Source: Pseudarthrobacter sp. NIBRBAC000502770
GTDB lineage: Bacteria; Actinomycetota; Actinomycetes; Actinomycetales; Micrococcaceae
NCBI RefSeq assembly: GCF_006517815.1
Contig: NZ_CP041198.1
Span: forward strand, 2,914,001 to 2,978,000
Length of the DNA: 64,000 nucleotides
Reading direction: 5' to 3'
Shown: positions 28,380-37,695 of the stretch, piece by piece
How the letters are laid out: each line of letters starts with the position of its first letter
Numbering within the stretch: position 1 is the stretch's first letter
Position numbers and translations under genes: made by a program
Notes under the pieces: model-generated
The model's database searches: none
Seen by the model: only the letters and a program-made list of their open reading frames with translations
What the model was told of the DNA's origin: nothing

Positions 28380-30524
28380 ATGCAGGACAATCACCACATG
28401 CACCATCAAGGCAGTTCCCCGGAGCACCACCAGCCACCCAGCGGGACGCTTACCCAGGCACCGGCACACGGCGCAGGGCACGCACACCATAATGGCCAAG
28501 CTGCCCACGGCGACGACGACCACACCGTCCACACCCACGGCCAGCACGCCGGGCACAGCACCGCCATGTTCAAGAACAGGTTCTGGCTGACCCTGGCCCT
28601 CGCCGTCCCCGTGGTCTTTTTCAGCCCCATGATGGGCCATCTCCTGGGCTACATGCCGCCGGAATTCCCAGGCGCCGCCTGGATCCCGCCGGTGCTGGGG
28701 ACGGTAATCTTCCTCTATGGTGGCCAGCCGTTCCTCAAGGGCGGCCTGCAGGAGCTCAAAGACCGTTCGCCGGGGATGATGCTGCTGATTGGCATGGCCA
28801 TTTCCGTAGCCTTCGCCGCGTCCTGGGTCACCAGCCTGGGGATCGGCGGGTTCGAGCTCGACTTCTGGTGGGAGCTGGCGTTACTGGTGGCCATCATGCT
28901 GCTGGGCCACTGGATCGAGATGCGCGCCCTCGGGTCCGCGCAGGGCGCGCTGGATGCCTTGGCGGCCCTGCTGCCGGACGAGGCCGAACGCATTACGGAC
29001 GCCGGCACCGAGACTGTCCCGGTGTCTGAGCTAAGCCCCGGGGACTTGGTCCTGGTCCGGCCCGGCGCCCGCATGCCGGCTGACGGCAGCGTGGTGGACG
29101 GGCAGGCCGAGTTCGACGAGTCCATGATCACCGGGGAGTCCAGGACCGTGGCCCGCGGCGCCGGGGACGCGGTGGTAGCCGGAACCGTGGCCACCGACAG
29201 CAGCGTCCGGGTCCGGGTAACGGCCGTTGGGGACCAGACCGCACTGGCCGGGATCCAGCGGCTGGTGGAGGAAGCGCAGGCCTCATCATCCCGCGCGCAG
29301 GCGCTGGCGGACCGCACCGCGGCGTTCCTCTTCTACTTCGCCGCCGGCGCCGGCCTCCTGACCTTCATCGCGTGGACATTGCTCGGCAGCGTCCCGGACG
29401 CTGTCACGCGAACCGTCACCGTATTGGTCATCGCCTGCCCGCACGCCCTGGGGCTGGCCATCCCGCTGGTGATTGCCATCTCCACCGAACAGGCCGCCCG
29501 CGCCGGTGTACTGATCAAGAACCGGATGGCACTGGAGCGTATGCGCACCATCGACGTTGTCCTGTTCGACAAAACCGGCACCCTGACCACCGGCGAACCG
29601 GAACTGAAGGACGTTGCCGTTGCGGACGGCGCGGATCCCGACGCAGTGCTGGCACTGGCCGCCGCGGTGGAGTCAGACAGCGAACATCCGGTGGCGCGCG
29701 CCATCGTGCGGGCCGCCAGGGAACGGAATCTAACGCTCCCGGCTGCCACCGGCTTCACCGCACTGACGGGCCGCGGCGTAAGGGCCGGCGTGGACGGACG
29801 TACGGTGCACGTGGGCGGGCCGGCGCTGCTGCGCGAACTCGGCGTCGTCGAGCCTGACTCTTTGGCGGCCAGTACGCGCACGTGGATGGACCGGGGCGCC
29901 GCCGTGCTGCACGTGGTCGACGACGGCAGGGTCCTGGGTGCCGTCAGCATGGAGGATGCCGTGCGGCCGGAGTCGCGGCAGGCCGTGCAGGCCCTGCAGC
30001 GGCGCGGCGTCAAGGTGGCCATGGTTACCGGCGACGCCCACCAGGTGGCGCAGGCGGTGGCGGCCGACCTGGGCATCGACGAGGTCTTCGCCGAGGTCCT
30101 GCCGGCAGACAAGGACAAGAAAGTCGCCGAGCTGCAGGGCCGCGGGATGAAGGTGGCCATGGTAGGCGACGGCGTCAACGACTCCCCTGCCCTGGCACGG
30201 GCCGAGGTGGGCATCGCCATCGGCGCGGGAACCGACGTCGCCGTGGAGTCCGCCGGCGTGGTGCTGGCCGGGAACGATCCCCGGGCAGTCCTGTCCATGG
30301 TGGACCTGTCCCGCGCCAGCTACCGGAAAATGTGGCAGAACCTGGTGTGGGCCACCGGCTACAACATCCTGTCCGTGCCGCTGGCCGCCGGCGTCCTGGC
30401 CTTCGCCGGGGTGGTCCTCTCCCCCGCGGCGGGTGCCGTGCTGATGTCCGCGTCCACCGTGGTGGTGGCACTGAACGCCCAGCTCCTCCGGCGCCTGAAA
30501 CTGAACCCGTCAGAGGTACGTTGA
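28380..30524 (+). CDS. copB: Copper-translocating P1B-type ATPase, CopB type
   Basis: This 714-residue protein has an N-terminal His-rich segment (16 His in the first 60 residues) instead of a CXXC HMA domain. It has eight membrane helices, the TGES phosphatase loop (251-254), the membrane metal site ACPHAL (CPH at 353-355), the phosphorylated Asp in DKTGT (Asp397) and GDGVNDSPAL. The CPH motif with a His-rich tail defines the CopB (P1B-3) group that exports copper, often Cu(II). It starts behind AGGAGG and is followed by two further metal-associated secreted proteins. Confidence 0.93.
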   Translation: MQDNHHMHHQGSSPEHHQPPSGTLTQAPAHGAGHAHHNGQAAHGDDDHTVHTHGQHAGHSTAMFKNRFWLTLALAVPVVFFSPMMGHLLGYMPPEFPGAAWIPPVLGTVIFLYGGQPFLKGGLQELKDRSPGMMLLIGMAISVAFAASWVTSLGIGGFELDFWWELALLVAIMLLGHWIEMRALGSAQGALDALAALLPDEAERITDAGTETVPVSELSPGDLVLVRPGARMPADGSVVDGQAEFDESMITGESRTVARGAGDAVVAGTVATDSSVRVRVTAVGDQTALAGIQRLVEEAQASSSRAQALADRTAAFLFYFAAGAGLLTFIAWTLLGSVPDAVTRTVTVLVIACPHALGLAIPLVIAISTEQAARAGVLIKNRMALERMRTIDVVLFDKTGTLTTGEPELKDVAVADGADPDAVLALAAAVESDSEHPVARAIVRAARERNLTLPAATGFTALTGRGVRAGVDGRTVHVGGPALLRELGVVEPDSLAASTRTWMDRGAAVLHVVDDGRVLGAVSMEDAVRPESRQAVQALQRRGVKVAMVTGDAHQVAQAVAADLGIDEVFAEVLPADKDKKVAELQGRGMKVAMVGDGVNDSPALARAEVGIAIGAGTDVAVESAGVVLAGNDPRAVLSMVDLSRASYRKMWQNLVWATGYNILSVPLAAGVLAFAGVVLSPAAGAVLMSASTVVVALNAQLLRRLKLNPSEVR

Positions 30525-30556
30525 TCACTGCACACCGAACGGAAGGAGGGACCGCC

Positions 30557-31036
30557 ATGACCACCCGCGCCGTGCCGGCCCTCCTTCGCAGGGCATGGCT
30601 GTTCGCCGCTGCCCTGGCCGTCATCGCGGGACTGCTGGGCATGCATGTGCTGACCTCCGGGCACGCTTCGCCCGGGGCCATGTCCCAGGGCGGTGCTTCG
30701 CACAGCACTGCTTCGCCCAGCACTCCTTCGCATGGCAAATTGCCCAACGCAGCTGCTTCGCCCAGCGCTGCTCCGCAGCCTGCCCACGCGCCGGCCGCAG
30801 CTGCCGTGGACACACCGGACCTGGCATGGGCCGCCTATGGCGGCTCCTGCCCGGGGGTAAAGGAATCGGGGGCGCCCTGCGTCCCCTCCGCTCCCAGCGG
30901 TCCCCTTACCATTTCCCCGCCGCAGGCAACCCTGGCCGTCCTGCCGCTGCAGCCGGCCTATGGCAATCCCGGGCCCACCTACGGCTACCTGCCGCCGGGC
31001 CCCACGCCCTGCGAGCTGTCCATCAGCCGGACGTAA
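30557..31036 (+). CDS. Small membrane protein downstream of copB
   Basis: This 159-residue protein starts at ATG 30557 behind AAGGAGGG. It has one N-terminal hydrophobic helix (WLFAAALAVIAGLLGMHVLTSG), a low-complexity segment in which Ala-Ser-Pro and Ser-Thr codons repeat, and a C-terminal region with three Cys (SCPGVKESGAPCVPS and PTPCEL). It resembles the loosely defined DUF6153 type of actinobacterial membrane peptides, but this is uncertain. Its position between copB and the DUF305 gene suggests a role in extracytoplasmic copper handling. Confidence 0.65.
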   Translation: MTTRAVPALLRRAWLFAAALAVIAGLLGMHVLTSGHASPGAMSQGGASHSTASPSTPSHGKLPNAAASPSAAPQPAHAPAAAAVDTPDLAWAAYGGSCPGVKESGAPCVPSAPSGPLTISPPQATLAVLPLQPAYGNPGPTYGYLPPGPTPCELSISRT

Positions 31037-31090
31037 ACCGGACTGCGCCACCCATCACGGCCCAGTTCCATTACTCGCTGAAGGACAACC

Positions 31091-31723
31091 ATGAACCCCA
31101 CTTTCAAGACCCTTTCCATCGCTGCCGCCCTGGCCGCCTCGCTCGGCCTCGCCGGGTGTGCCGCCAATGCCGGTGCGGGTAGCAGCATGCCCATGGACCA
31201 CGGCAGCTCCGGCGCCATGTCCAGCACCATGCCGAGCGCGGGCAGCACGCCCAACGCCGGCGCCGACCACAACCAGGCGGACATCATGTTTGCCCAGATG
31301 ATGATTCCGCACCACTCCCAGGCCGTGGAAATGAGCGACATCATCCTGGCCAAAGCAGGCATGCCGGCCGACGTCACCGCGCTTGCCACCAAGATCAAGG
31401 CGGCCCAGGCACCGGAGATCAAGCAGATGACCGGGTGGCTCACCGGCTGGAACGTGCCCACCATGATGAGTGACCATTCCGGGCACGGCATGGCAGGCGT
31501 GGTGGACGACGACGGGATCAACAAGCTCAAGTCCGCTTCGGGTACCGAGGCTGCCCGGCTGTTCCTCCAGCAGATGATCGGCCATCACGAGGGCGCCATC
31601 GACATGGCCCAGCAGGAAATCAGCGCCGGCAAATTCCCGGACGCGGTCAAGCTGGGCCATGACATCGTGGCTGCCCAGCAGGCGGAAATCACCCAGATGA
31701 AGCAGCTGCTGGCCGCACTGTAG
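31091..31723 (+). CDS. DUF305 lipoprotein
   Basis: This 210-residue protein has a lipoprotein signal (lipobox LAGC), a Ser/Gly/Met-rich linker, and a DUF305 domain with the paired motifs MFAQMMIPHHSQAVEMSD and FLQQMIGHHEGAIDMAQQE. The HH and Met residues are thought to bind metal; the family is common beside copper resistance genes. It is outward-facing and probably buffers or captures copper. It closes the copper block. Confidence 0.9.
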   Translation: MNPTFKTLSIAAALAASLGLAGCAANAGAGSSMPMDHGSSGAMSSTMPSAGSTPNAGADHNQADIMFAQMMIPHHSQAVEMSDIILAKAGMPADVTALATKIKAAQAPEIKQMTGWLTGWNVPTMMSDHSGHGMAGVVDDDGINKLKSASGTEAARLFLQQMIGHHEGAIDMAQQEISAGKFPDAVKLGHDIVAAQQAEITQMKQLLAAL

Positions 31724-31858
31724 CAGGCGGACCCGCGAATGCGCGCGGCGCGGCGGCGGCACCCCGGTTCGGGAGGCCGCCGCCGGGCAGCCGCGTGTTA
31801 AGTTGAAAGGCACGGGCCTGAGCGGGTCCGGCACCAGCTGGGAAAAGAGAACATCTCC

Positions 31859-32545
31859 TTGGACACTTCCACACCAGTACGGATCCTGACCGTCTGCACC
31901 GGGAACATCTGCCGGTCGCCGGTGGCCGAACGGCTGCTGCAGGCAGGATTGGACCAGGCGGTGCCGGGCGGCTTCCAGGTGTCCAGCGCCGGCACCCGGG
32001 CCCTGGTGGGCGAGCCGATGCAGCCTCTCTCCGCAGAGATCGTACGGACCTTCGGCGGGGACCCGGAAGGGTTCGCGGCGCGGCAGCTGACGCCGAAGAT
32101 CCTGCGCGGCGTGGACCTGGTGCTCACCATGACTTCCGGCCACCGCGGAGAGGTCCTCCAGCTTGACGCTTCCCTGCTCAAGCGGACGTTCACCATCCGC
32201 GAGTTCGCCCGCATGCTCGATGTCCTCGATCAACGGGAGGACCGCCAGCGGAGGGCCGGCGCGGACAGCCAGCCCTCCGCCGTCGTACCTTCGCAGGACG
32301 CCGGTTCCGACGTCGAAGGCGGCCTCGCTGCCAACGCCGCCTTGTGGCGGGGGCTGCCGGCGCGGGCCGCCGGAGTACGGCACCTCTCGCTGCCGGCCGA
32401 TTCCGCGGACAACGACATCGTGGACCCCTACCGCCGCGCTCCGGAGGTTTACCGGGAGATGGAGGACCAGCTGGCCCCTGCGATCGTCTCCATCCTGCGC
32501 CACGCACGGCTCAACTCTCCGGTCCATGGGGACGCTGCCCCGTAG
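31859..32545 (+). CDS. Low-molecular-weight protein-tyrosine phosphatase
   Basis: This 228-residue protein has the P-loop VCTGNICRSP (Cys13, Arg19) at its N-terminus, the SAGT segment, and an acid/tyrosine loop IVDPYRRAPEVY near the end. It dephosphorylates tyrosine residues; in actinobacteria it often serves exopolysaccharide or cell-wall control. No ATG or GTG precedes the catalytic motif, so the TTG at 31859 must be the start. It is longer than usual (about 150-190) owing to a charged insert at about 120-165. An LCP-type wall enzyme gene follows. Confidence 0.85.
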   Translation: MDTSTPVRILTVCTGNICRSPVAERLLQAGLDQAVPGGFQVSSAGTRALVGEPMQPLSAEIVRTFGGDPEGFAARQLTPKILRGVDLVLTMTSGHRGEVLQLDASLLKRTFTIREFARMLDVLDQREDRQRRAGADSQPSAVVPSQDAGSDVEGGLAANAALWRGLPARAAGVRHLSLPADSADNDIVDPYRRAPEVYREMEDQLAPAIVSILRHARLNSPVHGDAAP

Positions 32546-32672
32546 CTGAAGTGCGTTGCCGCAGTTCACGGGAGGGGCAGGCCTGCCAGGTGACAGTTTG
32601 GATACTCCTGTAGCCAATAGGGCCCTTCGGGACGGACACTGATCCCACCAGTCACAATGAGGTGGAGGCGTC

Positions 32673-32761
32673 ATGAGCGTTCCAGGCGGTCCTGATCCAT
32701 CCGGCGCCGGAAATCCAGGCTCCCGGCAACCGGGCCCAAGCAGTTCCCCCGGCCTGCCTGG
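32673..32761 (+). other. Out-of-frame 5' end of the LCP gene (probable frameshift)
   Basis: ATG at 32673 follows GGAGG (32664-32668) and opens MSVPGGPDPSGAGNPGSRQ, a Pro/Gly-rich cytosolic leader of the kind found before the membrane helix in wall enzymes. As given, this frame stops after 57 codons. Adding one C to the five-C run at 32746-32750 would join it to the LCP frame as SSSPRPAWMLALGRRRW. This suggests either a real one-base deletion or a sequence error. Confidence 0.55.
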
Positions 32762-33805
32762 ATGCTTGCCCTGGGGCGGCGCCGCTGGATCGCCGCGCTG
32801 GTGGCGTTGGTGCTGGTGGTGGCCGCCGGCGTCGCGGTCTTCAGCCTGAACCGGGCAGGCCAGGAAGCGCAGCCGGCAGCCACCCAGACCCAGTCACCCA
32901 GCCCGACGCCCACGCCCACGCCCTCTGAAACTCCTCCGCCGGCCCCTGCCCCACCGCCGCCACCTGCGCCCATTCCGGACCTGCCTGCGGCCCCAATGAA
33001 CATCCTCGTCATCGGCAGCGACATCCGTGACACCCCCGCCCGCGACGCTGCGGCCCACACCGCCGCCACCGGCGAACCCCAGGACCAGCGGGCCGATACC
33101 CTCATGGTGGTCCACGTCCCTGCCGACCGGCGGAACCTCTACCTCATCTCGATCAACCGGGACAACTGGGTGGACATCCCCGGATTCGGCAGCGCCAAGA
33201 TCAATGCCGGGCTGCAGTATGGGGGCATCGACATGCAGACCGCCGCCGTGCAGCAACTGCTGGGCATCACCATCGACCACACCCTGATGCTTGACTTTGG
33301 CGGTTTCAAACTCCTGGTGGACGGCCTGGGCGGCATCGACGTCAACGTGCCCATGGCCTTCCAGTCCAGCATCGAAACCCAGCACGTCTTCAGCGCGGGC
33401 GTGAACCACCTCGATGGCCAGGCCGCCCTGGAATTCTCCCGCGAGCGCTATGCCTTCTCCGACGGGGACTTCCAGCGGGTCCGCGACCAGCAGATCATGC
33501 TCCGGGCAATCCTGGCCCGGCTCACAGGGGGAGGTGCCCTGAACGACGTGACAGCGGTGCGGTCGCTGGTCGATTTCGCCTCCTGCTGCCTCACGGTGGA
33601 CAGGGCCTTTGACCCCGTCCAGGCTGCGATCCTGGCGTACAGCCTGCGCAACCTGGACGTGAACGCCATCGGAACCATGACCCTTCCCACGTTGGGCTCC
33701 GGCTTTGTGGCCGGGCAGTCCGTGCTGTTTCCCGATTACGCCGGCATTGCGGCGGTGGGTGCGGCCTTGCGGGAGGGCCGGATCGGCGACTTCGCAAAGC
33801 CATAG
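32762..33805 (+). CDS. LytR-CpsA-Psr family wall-polymer ligase
   Basis: The 347-residue open frame has one membrane helix (10-29), a Pro/Thr-rich linker (40-75), then an LCP domain: ILVIGSDIRD, RADTLMVVHV, ISINRDNWVDIPGFGSAKINAGLQYGG and LEFSRERYAFSDGDFQRVRDQQ with the arginines that hold the polyprenyl pyrophosphate. Family members attach teichoic-acid-like or arabinogalactan polymers to peptidoglycan. The ATG at 32762 has no ribosome site; a better site and start lie upstream in another frame at 32673. The gene may therefore be frameshifted at its 5' end. Confidence 0.8.
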   Translation: MLALGRRRWIAALVALVLVVAAGVAVFSLNRAGQEAQPAATQTQSPSPTPTPTPSETPPPAPAPPPPPAPIPDLPAAPMNILVIGSDIRDTPARDAAAHTAATGEPQDQRADTLMVVHVPADRRNLYLISINRDNWVDIPGFGSAKINAGLQYGGIDMQTAAVQQLLGITIDHTLMLDFGGFKLLVDGLGGIDVNVPMAFQSSIETQHVFSAGVNHLDGQAALEFSRERYAFSDGDFQRVRDQQIMLRAILARLTGGGALNDVTAVRSLVDFASCCLTVDRAFDPVQAAILAYSLRNLDVNAIGTMTLPTLGSGFVAGQSVLFPDYAGIAAVGAALREGRIGDFAKP

Positions 33806-33995
33806 TCCGGGCGGCGCGCTGCGGCATGGCCACGCAGCGACGCGCATACACGTTGCCGCGGCTGATATTCCTTTCCGCGGCCCACATCCCGGGGGCTCCA
33901 GGGAACCTGCGCGTCCCAGGTGAATTTGCGCGTCGTACACCCCGGGTTCACCCCATCGCCAGAATCCGTGTGCCCGCCCGGGAAACCCTGAGGAC

Positions 33996-35687
33996 ATGAC
34001 TGAGACTTCCCAGGCCGGGGTTTCCCGCCGCACCATCGTCAAGAGTTCCGTCCTCGCCGCCGCGCTGGCCTCCGTCCCCGCCGCGAACGCAACGGCCGCC
34101 ACCCAGTCTCCCGGCGGCGTAGCACTGGTCCGCAACAGGCTGACCCTGCCCAGCGGCATCGCCACCGGCGACGTCACCTCGGATTCAGCCGTCCTCTGGT
34201 CGCGTGCCTCGGGCGCCGGGCGCATGACGGCCGTACTGCGCGCCGTGGACGACGCCGGCCAGGTGCTCAGCGGGCGCGGCGCTTTCGAGCGGGTCCTCCG
34301 CGGACCCCGCGCCACCCAGGCGTCCGACTTTACTGCCAAGATCCACGCGGGGAACCTGCCCTCCAACACCCGGTTCTCGCTGGAGATCAGTTTCGAGGAC
34401 GACGGCGGCGCGGCGGGCGAGACGCTCCGCGGCGGCTTCCGCACGGCTCCGGACACGGGGACGGTCAACGGCAAGGGCCGCACCGGTGGGACGGGCAACG
34501 GAGGCGACGTCCCGGCGTCGTCCGCGCAAAGCTTTGTGTGGACGGGCGACACGGCCGGCCAGGGGTGGGGCATCAACGAGGAGATCGGCGGGATGCGCGG
34601 CTACCGGGCCATGCACCAGACCCGGCCGGACTTCTTTATCCACTCAGGCGACACCATCTACGCCGATGGCCCCATTTCGGAGACCGTCACCGAAAAGGAC
34701 GGGCAGGTGTGGAAGAACCTGGTCACCGAAGAGGTGTCCAAGGTGGCCGAGACCCTCACCGAATTCCGCGGCCGGCACCGCTACAACTCCATGGACGCCA
34801 ACATGCGGGCCCTGTTCGCGGACGTCCCGGTGATCGCCCAGTGGGACGACCACGAGACGCACAACAACTGGTACCCCGGCCAGATCCTTGACGACTCCCG
34901 CTACACCGTGCGGGACGTCAACACCCTCGCCGCCCGCGGCCGGCAGGCCTGGCAGGAGAACATGCCCATCGCGGACAGTTCGGCCATTTGGCGCCCGGGA
35001 ACATTCGACGACGCCGGCACTTACCAGCCGGCGCGAATCTACCGGAAGATTTCCCGTGGCCCGCAGCTGGAGATCTTCTGCCTGGACATGCGCACCTATA
35101 AGTCCCCCAACACGGACGGCAAGGAACCCTACGCCACCGCCATTTTGGGCCAGGAGCAGGTGGACTGGCTGGTCAGCGAGGTCAGCAAGTCCAAGGCCAC
35201 CTGGAAGGTGATCGCCAACGACCTGCCGCTGGGGGTGGTGGTGCCGGACGGCCCGGTGAATGAGGAGAGCGTGTCCAATCGCGACGCCGGCGCCCCCTTG
35301 GGCCGTGAGCTGGAAATCGCCGGGGTGCTCAGCGCGTTCAAACGCAACGGCGTCAAGAACACCGTCTGGCTCACCGCCGACGTCCACTACTGCGCCGCCC
35401 ACCACTACTCCCCCGAGCGGGCGGCCTTCACCGACTTCGATCCGTTCTGGGAGTTCGTGGCCGGGCCCATCGCTGCGGGATCCTTCGGTCCGAACGCGAT
35501 GGACGGCACCTTTGGTCCCGAAGTGGTGTTCTCCAAGACGGGACGCTTCGCCGGTGAGTCCCCGCGCGACGGCGAAAACCAGTTCTTCGGGCACGTCCAG
35601 CTGGGCGAGGACAACAGCTTCACCGTCAGCCTCCGCAACGCCAACGGAGCCACCGTATTCTCGAAAGTCCTGACCCCCGAGCGGTAG
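33996..35687 (+). CDS. phoD: Alkaline phosphatase D (PhoD)
   Basis: This 563-residue protein begins with a twin-arginine signal (VSRRTIVKSSVLAAALASVPA), so it is exported folded. After an N-terminal beta domain it has metal-ligand motifs HSGDTIYAD, IAQWDDHE, IANDLPLG and LTADVHYCAAHH, as in PhoD phosphatases, which use calcium and iron to hydrolyse phosphodiesters and monoesters. It is probably a phosphate-scavenging enzyme. The start ATG is preceded by GAGG. No Pho box was identified with confidence. Confidence 0.92.
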   Translation: MTETSQAGVSRRTIVKSSVLAAALASVPAANATAATQSPGGVALVRNRLTLPSGIATGDVTSDSAVLWSRASGAGRMTAVLRAVDDAGQVLSGRGAFERVLRGPRATQASDFTAKIHAGNLPSNTRFSLEISFEDDGGAAGETLRGGFRTAPDTGTVNGKGRTGGTGNGGDVPASSAQSFVWTGDTAGQGWGINEEIGGMRGYRAMHQTRPDFFIHSGDTIYADGPISETVTEKDGQVWKNLVTEEVSKVAETLTEFRGRHRYNSMDANMRALFADVPVIAQWDDHETHNNWYPGQILDDSRYTVRDVNTLAARGRQAWQENMPIADSSAIWRPGTFDDAGTYQPARIYRKISRGPQLEIFCLDMRTYKSPNTDGKEPYATAILGQEQVDWLVSEVSKSKATWKVIANDLPLGVVVPDGPVNEESVSNRDAGAPLGRELEIAGVLSAFKRNGVKNTVWLTADVHYCAAHHYSPERAAFTDFDPFWEFVAGPIAAGSFGPNAMDGTFGPEVVFSKTGRFAGESPRDGENQFFGHVQLGEDNSFTVSLRNANGATVFSKVLTPER

Positions 35688-35771
35688 GCCTTCCGTTATT
35701 TTCCGCCGCCCCGTGGGTACGCCGTGGGTAATGTTCCTGCATTTGGCACGGCGAGCGGACGGGGTGGTGTT

Positions 35772-36578
35772 GTGAAGGATGAGCGGGTGGCGGGTGCTGC
35801 GGCGGACGACGACGGCCTGACCCAGGCGGTCCAGGAGGCCGGGGCTGTGGAGCTGCTGTTGATCCGGCATGGGGAGAGCGAAGGCAACGTTGCGGCCACC
35901 GAGGCGCGGGAAGCCGGGGTGGAAGTCATCGAGGTTCCCGCCCGCGATGCGGACGTGAACCTGTCCGGGACGGGACGGGACCAGGCCAAAGCCCTGGGTA
36001 CCGCCCTGGGCCGGACCGCGGCGGAGTTTCGGCCGGACGCTGTGGTGTCCTCCCCCTACGCTCGGGCCCGGCAGACGGCGGAGATCGCGGTGGAAACCGC
36101 AGGCTGGCCGGTGCAGGTGCGCACGGACGAGCGGCTGCGGGACCGTGAGCTGGGCATCCTGGACCGGCTCACCCGGCTGGGCGTGGAGAGCCGCTACCCG
36201 GAGGAATCCGAGCGCCGGGACTGGCTCGGCAAGCTGTACTACCGGCCGCCCGGAGGGGAATCCTGGGCCGACGTGGCGCTGCGGCTCCGGTCCGTCCTGG
36301 CGGAGTTGAACAACCTGGGCACCGGACACCGGGTGATGCTGGTGTGCCACGACGCCGTCATCATGCTGTTCCGGTACGTGCTGGAGGGGCTCAGTGAAAA
36401 GGAGCTGCTGGACCTGGCCGCCAGGGAGGCCATCCTCAATGCGTCCGTGACCCGGTTCGTCCGCCCGTCCGGCGCCGGCCCGTGGACACTGGAGAGCTTT
36501 AATGTCGCGGACCACCTGGCCGAGCAGGGCATCGCGGTTACCGAGCATGCAGGAGACACCAGTGTCCGGCCGCAGTGA
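35772..36578 (+). CDS. Histidine phosphatase family protein
   Basis: This protein of about 268 residues has the phosphoglycerate-mutase-like core: LLIRHGESEGN with the catalytic histidine, DAVVSSPYARARQTAE, and MLVCHDAVIMLFRY with the second histidine. It hydrolyses phosphate esters; the substrate is unknown. The start is uncertain: GTG at 35772 is preferred, GTG at 35724 would add 16 residues, and neither has a strong ribosome site. Its 3' end overlaps the NnrD gene by 17 bases. Confidence 0.85.
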   Translation: MKDERVAGAAADDDGLTQAVQEAGAVELLLIRHGESEGNVAATEAREAGVEVIEVPARDADVNLSGTGRDQAKALGTALGRTAAEFRPDAVVSSPYARARQTAEIAVETAGWPVQVRTDERLRDRELGILDRLTRLGVESRYPEESERRDWLGKLYYRPPGGESWADVALRLRSVLAELNNLGTGHRVMLVCHDAVIMLFRYVLEGLSEKELLDLAAREAILNASVTRFVRPSGAGPWTLESFNVADHLAEQGIAVTEHAGDTSVRPQ

Positions 36579-37500
36579 CTCCTCTCCCGTCCCCGTTACG
36601 CCCTCGCTCCTGCGGGACTGGCGGTTGCCGGCACCGGGAGCTGACAAGTATTCCCGCGGCTCGGTGCTGGTGGTGGGCGGCGCCCGCTCCACCCCTGGCG
36701 CGGCCCTGCTGGCGGGCGTTTCAGCGCTGCGTGCGGGAGCGGGAAAACTTACGCTGGCAGTGGCGGGGTCGGTGGCCGTGCAACTTGGGGTGGCGGTACC
36801 GGAATGCGGGGCCATTGCCATGCCGGAAACGTCCGGCGGCTCGGTCAAGGCCGAACTCGACGGCATCTCCTCCTACCTTGACCGGGCAGACACCGTGCTG
36901 GTCGGGCCCGGCCTGGACGACCCTGACCTTGCCGGCGAACTGCTGCAGGCCCTGCTGAGCCGCGAGGCAGGCCGTGGCGGGGACGGCAGGTCCGGCGCTT
37001 CCGACGGCAGCCAAGGAGGCCCCGCCGTCGTCCTCGATGCCTACGCACTGGCCGCCTTGGTGCATCTGGAGGACCAGCTTGACCCTTGGCGCGGCCGGTT
37101 GATTCTCACACCCAATCCCACGGAAGCGGCCATCCTGCTGGGACGGGATGTGGCGGACCTCGAGCGGGACGTCGCCGGGATCTCTGAACGGTTTGGTGCC
37201 GTGGTCAGCTGCCAGGGGCTGGTCAGCAAGCCAACGGGGCCCGATGCGGACGGCTCCGGCCTGTGGAAGATCACCACCGGGTACGGCGGTTTGGGAACGT
37301 CCGGCAGCGGCGACGTGCTGGCGGGGGCGATTGCCGGGCTCCGGGCGCGAGGCACGACCTGCGCACAGGCAGCCTGCTGGGGTACGCACCTGCACGCAGC
37401 CGCGGCGGACCGGCTGGCCAGCAGGATGGGTCCCTTGGGATTCCTGGCCCGCGAGCTGGCGGATGAACTGCCCGCGCTGATGCTGGAACTCAGCGTCTGA
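36562..37500 (+). CDS. nnrD: ADP-dependent NAD(P)H-hydrate dehydratase
   Basis: This 312-residue protein of the ribokinase-like fold has KYSRGSVLVVGGARSTPGAA at the N-terminus, the LTPNPTEAAILLG segment and the ATP/ADP site GYGGLGTSGSGDVLAGAIAGL. It repairs hydrated NAD(P)H using ADP. The GTG at 36562 lies 6 bases after GGAG and is preferred to the ATG at 36547. The gene is coupled to the histidine phosphatase gene. The partner epimerase domain (NnrE) is not fused here. Confidence 0.9.
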   Translation: MSGRSDSSPVPVTPSLLRDWRLPAPGADKYSRGSVLVVGGARSTPGAALLAGVSALRAGAGKLTLAVAGSVAVQLGVAVPECGAIAMPETSGGSVKAELDGISSYLDRADTVLVGPGLDDPDLAGELLQALLSREAGRGGDGRSGASDGSQGGPAVVLDAYALAALVHLEDQLDPWRGRLILTPNPTEAAILLGRDVADLERDVAGISERFGAVVSCQGLVSKPTGPDADGSGLWKITTGYGGLGTSGSGDVLAGAIAGLRARGTTCAQAACWGTHLHAAAADRLASRMGPLGFLARELADELPALMLELSV

Positions 37501-37545
37501 ACGCCTAGCCGCAGCACGCCCGCAGCGGGAGTCCTGGGACATGGA

Positions 37546-37571
37546 TGGCCCCCGGCCGAAACCGGGGGCCA
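37546..37571 (+). terminator. Hairpin downstream of nnrD
   Basis: TGGCCCCCGG and CCGGGGGCCA form a perfect 10-bp stem around CCGAAA, 46 bases after the nnrD stop. There is no T tract. It probably ends the phosphatase/nnrD transcript. The stretch from here to 37695 holds no gene that I can support. Confidence 0.6.
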
Positions 37572-37695
37572 CCGTGGCGGGAGGGTAAGGCTTACGCTGC
37601 CGATGCGCTGTCTGGCGCTGTGGCGTGCACAGAATGGCGATTCGCCCCAAAAAGGCAGTCAACAGATGTGCCCGCCTCCCGGTCCTGTGGTGAAA

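Noticed and set aside
30681..30780. Tandem DNA repeat in the gene after copB
   Set aside because: The GCTTCGCCCAGC-like units are short and imperfect and are explained by a low-complexity Ala-Ser-Pro protein segment.
34644..36866. 740-codon minus-strand open frame across phoD and the histidine phosphatase gene
   Set aside because: It spans two well-supported plus-strand genes and their gap, and reads as a biased shadow protein without motifs.
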